From Lepus europaeus (taxonomy: Eukaryota; Chordata; Mammalia; Lagomorpha; Leporidae): 64,000 bases of DNA. The position numbers and the translations under genes were made by a program. The notes beneath the pieces were generated by a model. The model was not told where the DNA came from, ran no database searches, and worked only from the letters and a program-made list of their open reading frames with translations. Location of the stretch: contig NC_084834.1 of the NCBI RefSeq assembly GCF_033115175.1, forward strand, positions 90,442,462 through 90,506,461. The letters run 5' to 3'. This document shows, piece by piece, positions 40,401 through 50,500 of the stretch (its first letter is position 1; every line of letters starts with the position of its first letter).

Positions 40401-43400
40401 TGGATTAGAATAGTGGAGAAGCCGGGACTCAAACTGGCACCTATATGTGATGTGGGGCCTTTAACCTGCTGTGCCAAAGTGCAGGCCCCTAATAGCCAAT
40501 TTTTATAAAAATAAGCCAAGGATTACAAGACCATATCAATCAATAATAGACATGACATTTAAAACAAATATTTCATGTATATTAAAAGACTATTTGATGT
40601 TGCAAAATTGCTCCTGAAGTGACTACTTAAATCCACAGCTTATTAGGAGGATGACTGTAATGATTATAATAGTAATAAAGCAGCAGCAACAGCAGCAGCA
40701 AGTCCTTCCTGAATACTGTGTGGTAAATGCAGGGGTTAGAGGCCAGCATAGTGGCAGAGTGGGTGTAGCCGCTGCCTAAAACATGGGTATCCCATAGGGG
40801 TGCTGGTCTTAGTCCTGGCTGCTCCACCTCCGATCCAGCTCCCTGCCAATGTGCCTGGGAGAGCAGTGGAGGATGGTCCAAGTGCTTGGGGCCCTGCAGC
40901 CCTCTGAGAGACCTAGATGAAGTTCCTGGCTTTAGCCTGGCCCAGCCCAAGCAGTTGCAGCCATTTGGGGAGTGAACCATCTGATGGAAGATCTCTCTCT
41001 CTCTCTGTAACTCTGCCTTTCAAATGAATAAGCTAAATCTTAATTTAAAAAAAAAATAATATAAATAAATGCACTTGTTGACTCATAGTCCTCACAACAG
41101 TCCTATCAGGTTGGAATCACTGTTATCCCAATTTTATGGAAACAGGGTGAGTGAAGTGACAAGGCACAAATAGCTACTAAATGGAGAATAACGAGTGAGG
41201 ATTTCCTCAAATATTAATTTCATTTATTTTCATAATTCTATTCATTTATTCATTCATACTACTACTAAATACACTTATAGGCTTATCTTAGAAATTAAAG
41301 AACTACAGCAGAGGGTGCTGGCGCTGTGGTGCAGTGGGTTACAGTCCCAGTCTGCAGTGCCAGCATCCCATATGGGCGAAAGTTCGAGTCCCAGCTGTTC
41401 CTCTTCAGATTCAGCTCTTTGTTATGGCCTAGGAAAGTAATAGAAGCAGTAGAAGATGGCCCAAGTTCTTGGGTCCCCGCACCCACCTGAGGGACCCAGA
41501 AGAAGCTCCTGGCTCCTGATTTCAGATCGGCTCAGCTCTGGCTATTGTGGCCATTTGGGGAGTGAACCAGCGGATGGAAGACCTCTCTCTCTGCCTCTTT
41601 CTGTAATTCTTTCAAATAAATAAAAAATAAGTCTTAAAAACAAACAAACAAACAAAAAAAAAACTAAGGCAAGAAGTTTCAGTATCTTGCTGTACATTAC
41701 ATAGTCTATCTAGAGATAGAATTAAGTATTTTATAGGTATCTTGCCTAGAAATCAACTAACGATCTCATTAAAAAAAAGTACTTACTGCTAGTGTAGAGG
41801 ATTTTTGCTAGGGTCATTTCCAGTATAGCCCCACGGCTTCCTTCACCAATCATGTGCAGCTTTGAGATAAAAAAAAAAAAAAAAAAAGGGCAGAGAAGTA
41901 AATCTTCATATAATGCCTACCTAAAACACACATATAAATTGAATGTTTGTAATGCTTCAATATTTTAAATATGTAACTATTAACATATACACATTATTCT
42001 ACTGGTATTTTCAGTTAATGAGTTTGGAGGGTGATGCCATGACACATCTGAGATTCATAAGTACTATTATAAAACTTTTTAGGGTCGGTGCTGTGGCATA
42101 GTGGGTGAAGCCACCACCTGCAGTGCCAGCATCTCATATGGGTGCCAGTTCAAGTCCTGGCTGCTCCACTTCCGATCCAGCTCTCTGCTATGGCCTGGGA
42201 AAGCAGTAGAAGATGGCCCAAGTCCTTGGGCCCCTGCACCCACATGGGAGACCCGGAAGAAGCTCCTTGCTCCTGGCTTCGGATTGGCACATCTCTGGCT
42301 GTTGCAGCCAATTGGGAGTGAACCAGCGAGTGGAAGATCTCTCTCTCTCTCTCTCTCTCTGCCTCTCCTTCTGTCTCTGTGTAACTCTTTCAAATAAATA
42401 AACAAATTTTTAAAGAAAAAAAGTTACACTCAGTATGGCTTAAGGAATGACTTAAAAAAAAAAAAAACTTTTTAAACACACACACTTTCACATTTCAAGA
42501 AACACTTGGCAGAAGACCAAATTTAGGACCACCAGGCATGAGATGCCTTCCCCTGTGTTATCTGTATATTAAAACAAACTACTTCTTTGTATAGAGGTAC
42601 TAAGCAGACCCACATCATAATCAGAAGTATACAGAATGCTTGCATAATAAAAATACTGATAAATTGCAAAAGTAGTAACCAACCTCATCGACAACCACCA
42701 GACCCAGACTGCTAATCCTCCCTGTTTCAATCAAGGAGTTCACCAGGCTATGCCCCTTCTCGATAGTGGCAACATACAGTGATTTCTTTTCCCGTCTTTT
42801 TATTGGAGGAAATCTTCCTTTGCTTCCAGCATATTCTTCAACAAAGAAACCAAGTTCTATACCAAAGCTTGACAGGCCTGTTATCTAGAATATTAGTTAA
42901 AATAAACAAAAATCACAGATGAATAAGAACTCTAATCATTAAGGCTCATACGGATTTACAAAAGAGCTCAAGTGGTGTTTAATACCAATCAATGGGGACA
43001 AGGTCAAAGGCTAGGAAAAGCTGTAAAGCTAATGTGCAGATGCAACTTTTAAACTGCATAATAAATACAGAAGTGAGTTACAGCTCCCTCCTCTGATATC
43101 AAAAAGTGGAATAATAACTCACTTATACTGAAAACTGGTTACTTTTTGCTTGAAAAATAGGCTACATAGTAATGAAACATTTAATATGGACTTTAATCCA
43201 CCAGTTTAAGAAAAATAAAACTTTCTAACATAGATAATTAGCATTTGAAGAGACTTTAGGTAAGTACTGTACACTCCTTTTGTGGATCCTAGTTTTCCAT
43301 CAAGAGGTACTTCTCAGTCAACAAATTATGTTTATAGATCTTAATGTTAAAATAATATTGACAAGTAATATTTGTTTTAAACAACGCACCTTTTCTTGGA

Positions 43401-46400
43401 CAATTGCCACGTAAGGAAGGATCATTAAAACATCGTTCCGCCGGCAAAGCAGTTCTTGTAGCATTAAAATCTCGGCCACCAGGGTTTTCCCACCACTTGT
43501 TGGCAAGGAGTATATTAAATTTTTTCTCTCTTGCACAGAATTCAGTGTTAAGCAAGTATGCTGCCATTCTGTGGAATTAAAAATAAAAAGGCATTATTTT
43601 CCTCTTCCGCATGCTCAACCTCAAGTTTTCCCAGATCACACCCTTTCCCATGCAGCAGTCTTCTCGTAGGGTAAACATAACTATCATCTCTGCTGAATGT
43701 CAAGAGTCCCACATGTGCACAAGCCTAGCCAGCAGGGCAGCCAAGCAGAGTAGCTACTCAGCAGCTGCAGCTTAGGTCTAAGATTGCAGCAGAGCAGGAG
43801 CAGCCTCGCGGACAAAGGATATCACCTGGGACATCACAAGCAAAAGGACGAGGACCTCGAAGATCTCTCTGTTCCGTTCTGCAAAGTTTCCCTTCCTCAT
43901 TCCCCTAACTGCCCAGGGAGGCTAGGGGAATCCATTATTTTGCTACAGCAGGTTAAGTCCCTGCTTGTAATAACAGTCTCCCATATTCATCCCATTAGAG
44001 TGCAGGGTTGAGTTAGGCTACTTTGCTTCTAATCCAGCTTCCTGGCAATGTACTGGGAAGGCACTAGAAGATGGCCCAAATAGTTGGGCCTCTGCCATCC
44101 ATGTGAGAAACCCAGATGGAGTTCCTGGCTCCTGATATCAGCCTGGCCCAGACATGGCTGCTGTGACCAATTAGGGAGTGAACCAGTGAATAAAAGACTC
44201 CCCCTTCTATGTCTCTCCTTGTCACTCTGTATTTAAAATAAATTAGTCAGAGAGAGAAGGAGAGGGAGAGGGAGAAAAATACCTCTAAGGTTTTATACAA
44301 ACCAGAACCTTCAAAGAGTTCTTATGGGGATGTGAACTTTAAATAGCACAATACCACTTCAACTAGTACGTCTGTTTAAACTATAAAAAGACCAGGATTA
44401 TTTGGTGGCAAAGCTGGAGCTCCTACAACTTAGCAAAGTGGGATTCATGAAAACAGATCAGTCTCAAGACAAAGTGTGAAAACTACTATGGCTTCTCTGT
44501 GGGATACTTCAACAATATGGATCACTAAGAGTCTTCAGAATATGCACCAGTGTTTGTTTCTGGAAAAAGGGGTAAAAGGTATGACATTTCACAGCAGGAA
44601 GAAATCCAAATGTCAAAAAAAAAAAAAAAAAATGCTAAACTGTCATCTACTGGGTTGGCAAAAAAATTAACTACTAAAAACCAATCAGGGGCCATCACGG
44701 CAGCACAGTGGGCTAATCCTCCGCCTGTAGCGCCGGTTCTAGTCCCAGCTGCTCCTCTTCTGATCCAGCTCTCTGCTATGGCTTGAGAAAGCAGAAGATG
44801 GCTTGAGCACTTGGGCCCCTGAAAACACATGGGAGATTGGGAGGAAGCTCCTGGCTCCTAGCTTCAGATAGGCTCAGCTCCAGGCATTGTGGCCATTTGG
44901 GGAGTGAACCACTGGATGGAAAACTTTCCTCTGCCTCTCCCTCTGTCTGTGAATCTACCTCTCAAATAAATAAAAATAAAATCTTTAAAAAAAAAGAAAA
45001 AGTCTTCGTATAAGTAAAACCTAGAGCTGACTAGAGAGCGAAAAAATTGGTATTCTTCCCCAGAACGTAAACTACTACACTCTTCTTAGAAAGAAATCCA
45101 GCAGTATAAAAAAAATTGTACCCTACCTTTGACCCAGCCAAAGTATTACTTCTAGGACTCTAACCCTAGAGAAATATAAGCAAGGATATAAAAGGACTAT
45201 GTGCCGGATGTTTATCGCAGCATTATTAGCAGATAGCAGAGTAACATGGGGAATGGGGGGGTAAAGGTAGGATGAATTACCATACAATTACAGAATGAAA
45301 TTTTCTGCAACTTACAAATGGTGGAGATAGACTGATCTATAGAAGTCTAATATATTATTAAGTAAAAAAAAAAAAAAGCATCACAAATGTGTGTTGGGTA
45401 GTATGAACCCTGTTACATACAAACATTAAAAACTTTTTCCACAGATGAGAAACTAAGGTTGAAAATGCCAAAGCTGTGACAGGGCCAGAAATCACAAGGA
45501 GGCTGACATCTCCAGCAGGTGAGAACATACCAGCATGTATCAGGCACAGTGTTAGCTACATAAGAAGATGAATTAGAGTCCTGTCTTCAGGTGTTCATTC
45601 TGGCTGGAAATGCAGATTAAACAAAGAACAATGTGAAAAAAGAAAAGCAGACAGGAAAAAGTTCACGTGTACTTCAAGGGTAATAAACATCATTAGCAAT
45701 TAAACCATGAACCTCACGACTCAGAATTTATTTGACTCTCATTTTTGATTCCTGTAGTCCCACTTCTGAAATGATTGTCTTTTCTGAGATAAGAACCTGT
45801 ATTTGCATAGTTCATAAGATTCTAGAGTTCCAGAAATACACATAAAATGACAGGTTGATGGGTTGATGTTCCAGCGTGGCAGTAACTGTCTCTTGTTTGT
45901 CTAAGACACATACTTGGCTGTGGGTGTTTATGGCTAAGAAGCCTGTGTCCCCCTGAGTTTGACACCAGCCTCTGGCTCCTGACTCCAACTTCCTGTTAAT
46001 GCAGACTCTGGGAAGCAGCAGGAATGGCTCAGGTAACTGGGTCCGCTATCTACATGGGGATTGAGACCGAGTTCCTGGCTTCTGGATGCAGCCACGCCCA
46101 GGTGCTGAGGGTGTCTGGGGAGTGAACCAGTGGGTTCACTCTCTCTTTCTGAAATACATAAAAAGACATATTTGAAATAGAAAGGTACTTCAAAGAGTTC
46201 ATGAAAAATGGATTTAAAAGACAAATTTAGTTTGGTGCAGAAAATTTTGAAATCCATGCATATTTTTTCCATAATATTCCACAAACTTCTGAAGTACTTT
46301 CCTATAAAAAGGACCCAGGATTTTTGAAAAACATTATGATTGTTACTACTAGTATCTCCTTGCACTTAAATCTTTCCAGTTTTAGTGTACGTGCTGCCAA

Positions 46401-47506
46401 AGCATTACATCTTAACTGTAGCTGTCTTTAAGGATGCTTAGTTTTTTTATTATTTTTTTTAAACATTTATTTATTTATTTGAAAGAGTTACACAGAGAGA
46501 GGAGAGGCAGAGAGAGGGGTCTCCCATCTATTGGTTCTCTCCCCAATTGGCTGCAACGGCCAGAGCTGCGCCAATCTGAAGCCAGGAGCTTCTTCTGGGT
46601 CTCCCATGTAGGTGCAGGAGCCCAAGGACTTGACCCATGTTCTACTGCATTCCCAGGCCATAGTAGAGAGCCTGATCGGAAGAGGAGCAGCTGGGACTAG
46701 AACCAGCGCTCATATGGGATGCCAGCACTTCAGGCCAGAGTGTTAGCCACCCCCTCTTCTTTTTTTTAAACTTAAAAGGCAAAGACAGAGACAATCCACT
46801 GGTTGACTCCCTAAATGCCTACAACAGCCAGGGCTGAGCCAGACTGAAGCCGGAAACCAGGAACTCAATCCAGACCTCCCATGTGGGTAGCAGGGACTCA
46901 AGTATTTGGGCCACCACTTGTTACTTCCCAGGGTGTACATTAGCAAGAAACTGGAAAGTGGAGCTGGGACTTGAAACCGGACACTGAGATACAGGATGTG
47001 GGTGTCTCAAGTGGCAACTTAACTGCTGTGTCAAACATCCACCCCAAAGATATTTAATCACTGGTATTACTGACTTCACTTAAGACATGAGTGTTCAAAG
47101 GAATTTCAACATTTTGGTAGAGAAGACTGAGCCAATCATAGAAACACTAGTTAAGAAAAGTGTGGAACTCCTAGACAATCAGTAACAAGAATGCAGAGTC
47201 AAGACATTAAGGGGCTGGTGCTGTGGTGTAGCAGGTAAAGCCATGGCCTGCACTGCCAGCATCCCATATGGGAACTGGTTCAAATCCAAGCTGCTCCACT
47301 TCTGATCTAGCTCTCTGCTTATGGCCTGAGAAAGTAGAGGATGGCCCAAATGTTTGGGCCCCCGCACCCACATTACAGACCTGGAAGAAGCTCCTGGCTC
47401 CTGATTGGCCCAGCTCTGGCCATTGTGGCCATTTGGGGACTGTACGAGTGGATGGAAGACCCTTCTATCTCTTCCTTTGTCTATAACTCACAAATCTTAA
47501 AAAAAA

Positions 47507-47548
<42 letters not shown>

Positions 47549-50500
47549 GTTTCAAGAAGGGTGTGGTCAATAGCATCAGGAAACCAACTCGAAAATCTGG
47601 CAGGGAAAAAACTAAAAAGTCTCATTTAGATGCCCTGGTCATTACTTTCTAAGAGCACAGAACCCAGAACTGGAGTACACTGGAGAATCATTTGAGGGGC
47701 TGCTGCCAGCGTCCCATATGGGCTCCAGTTCTTGTCCTGGCTGCTCCACTTCTGTTCCAGCTCTCTGCTATGGCCTGGGAAGGCAGTGGAAGATGGCCTA
47801 AGTGCTTGGGCCCCTGCACCCACCTGGGAAGACCTGGAGGAAGCTCCTGGCAACTGGCTTTGTATTGGCACAGCTCCACCCGTTGCAGCCAACAGGGGAG
47901 TAAACCAGCGGATGGGAGACCTCTCTCTCTCTCCTTCTCTGTAACTCTTTCAAATAAATAAATAAATCTTAAAAAAAAAAAATCATTTGAGGAGGGGAAA
48001 GAGACAGCAAGGATAACTGGTTTGAGAATTAACTGTGGGGGCTGAGAGAGACAGGGAGAGGTTCAACACTAGCAGCACAGGGATGGATGGCTGAGAAACA
48101 ACTGTTCTTCTGACTTTTTTTTTTTTTTTAAGACTTATTTTATTCACTTGAAATAGTTACAGAGAGAGGTAGAGCTAGAGAGAGAGAAGTCTTCCATCTA
48201 CTGGTCACTCCCCAAATGGCTGCAAAGGCCAGAACTGAGCTTATCTGAAGCCAGGAGCTTCTTCCCCCGTCTTCCACATGGGTATGGAGGCCCAAGGACT
48301 TGGGCCATCTTCTACTGCTTTCCTAGGCCATTGCAGAGTTGGATCGGAAGTGGAGCAGCCAGGTCTCAAACTGGTGTCCATATGGGATGCTGGTGCTACA
48401 GGCCAGGGCTTTAACAGTGCCGACCCCCTGACTTGTTTTCAAGCCGAGAAAAATGACCATGAAAGGCTTTGTTTCCATTGGTTTGTGCTAATACTATGGT
48501 AATGATGGGAAATGTTTTCATTCCAGCAAAAAATATTACCATATAATTTTTCAATTCCTTTGACCCGAACATAAAGGTCTCGAACTTTGCTGGGCAATGA
48601 ATAGAAAGGACCAAGGTCATCTGACGATGACTCAATTGTTTTCTTGGCAACATTAATTTCTTCAGATAGGAGAGTCTCTTTCAGCTGCTTACTCCTGGAA
48701 AATACTGGTGTTTGGGCCTTGGCATTTCCAGTCATGGCACTTTTGAGATGATCCTTAACACTTTTTCTCCTATTTGTATCTGAACTCGTTCTGACTTTAG
48801 TAGAGAAGTCATTGCCTTGCTGGGGCTGCTCTATGAGATTAAGGGACAATTCTTCATCTCCGGTCTTGTGAGAGAATGAGCTCTGATCCTTTTTTTCAGT
48901 AGACTGATCACCCAAATCATTTGACGAGTTCTGCAAATTTTCAAAGAATAAAACCTGTGAGGAAGGCAGATCAGGTCCATGTTCAACAGGGACATCTTCA
49001 GGTCCACTCTGGTTCTTTGTGTGCTCATCAGTTTTTGATTCAGGAAACACAGTGGGAATGCTGAGTTTGTTTTCATCACTTTCTGAACAAAGACCTTCAG
49101 TGGCCAAGTCTGTAGCGTGTTTCCTATGTTCAGGAAGCTGCATATACTTTTGCTCCAGGTCATCAACTTGAGCTAAAAAGGAGTTCTCGGCAAAGCTGTC
49201 ATAGTCACCAAACATGTCCTCTTCACTGTCATAATGCTGCAAAGACAACAAAAATACCTATAGGCAAATCCAGTTACATTAAGCCATCTTCCACAGCTTT
49301 CCTAGGCACATTAGCAGGAAACTGGATGGGAAGTGGAACAGCTGGGACTTGAACCAGCACTCGGATATGAGATGCTAGCATTGCAGGCAATGGCTTAAGC
49401 CAGTGTGCCACAGCACCAGCCTCTGGAACAGATATTGCTGTCATTATTTTACAGATGAACAGTGGAGGCCCAATATATGATGATTAGAGGATCCTAATTC
49501 TTAAGCCTCTGCTGAATCTTTAAACCATAGCAAGACAAGTAGACATCTATTGGGATGACAGTGTAGAAGATTCTGATAGCCACAACACTCCTCCCCCAGA
49601 CTCTAATCTCGCAGAGGCTGGCCTATAAAGAAAAAAAAAAAAAGGAACCTCTGGCCTGTGAGATGTAAAAGCCCCCCCCAAAAATTTGATTTGGCCCTGC
49701 CAAGGCAACTGCAGGCAGGACTCTAAATTCAATAAATCTGTATCAGGTTAATTTTTTAAACAGATAATTTTGTATGGCCCACCAGCGATGTTATAAATAT
49801 CTAAATGGCCCTTGGCAGAGAAAAAAGCCCCCCCCCCTTACAGAAACTCGAGGGAGATCCTATTCCTAGGAATTTGGAATTGAGACTGATTCTGCACACT
49901 TGACTTGGAATAGTCCACCAAACAGAAGACATGTAAATACAGAGGCAACAATATAGTGAAGTGACGATGAAGAATACCGAATGTGGAGTCAAAACTGTAA
50001 TTTTTCACCTTCTCAAGGCCCGATTACTATTGTAAAAGCTGGATAAAGTGAGGCTATAATGACTCTTCCAGAAATACATTAGTACAGCAGGAGCAGCAGT
50101 AATTTCGAAGTCTGATTTTACATCTCTGTCTTGTCACTTGCTGCGTGTACAGCTTGTGTGGGGTCTGTTTCTCATCTATACAGAAATGAGGGTAACATGG
50201 CGGCATCTGTTAAGTGCCAATTAACAGCGGTAACAGAGACGAAAGAAGCAAACGAAAGCTATTACCTAACTGGTCAACTGTCTGCACCTGGGAAGGAAAC
50301 GGCCACCATCTCTCAGATTCGGATTCCAAGTTCGTGGCGATTTGGTCTCCTAGTGAACATGCAAAACACGAGAACTCTGGGTTTCCATCCCCGCCCCCAA
50401 AGCGGTTAATGGGGGAATTTCAGAGTGGGTGCCCGTACCTCGATCGGTTGCACCCCCACGGTTTTCCGCCTCCGGCACTCGGCCACCATCTCTTCCTCCT

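Noticed and set aside
40679-40700. CAG-rich run as a coding polyglutamine tract
   Set aside because: It is short, intronic and interrupted, and no exon-like frame surrounds it.
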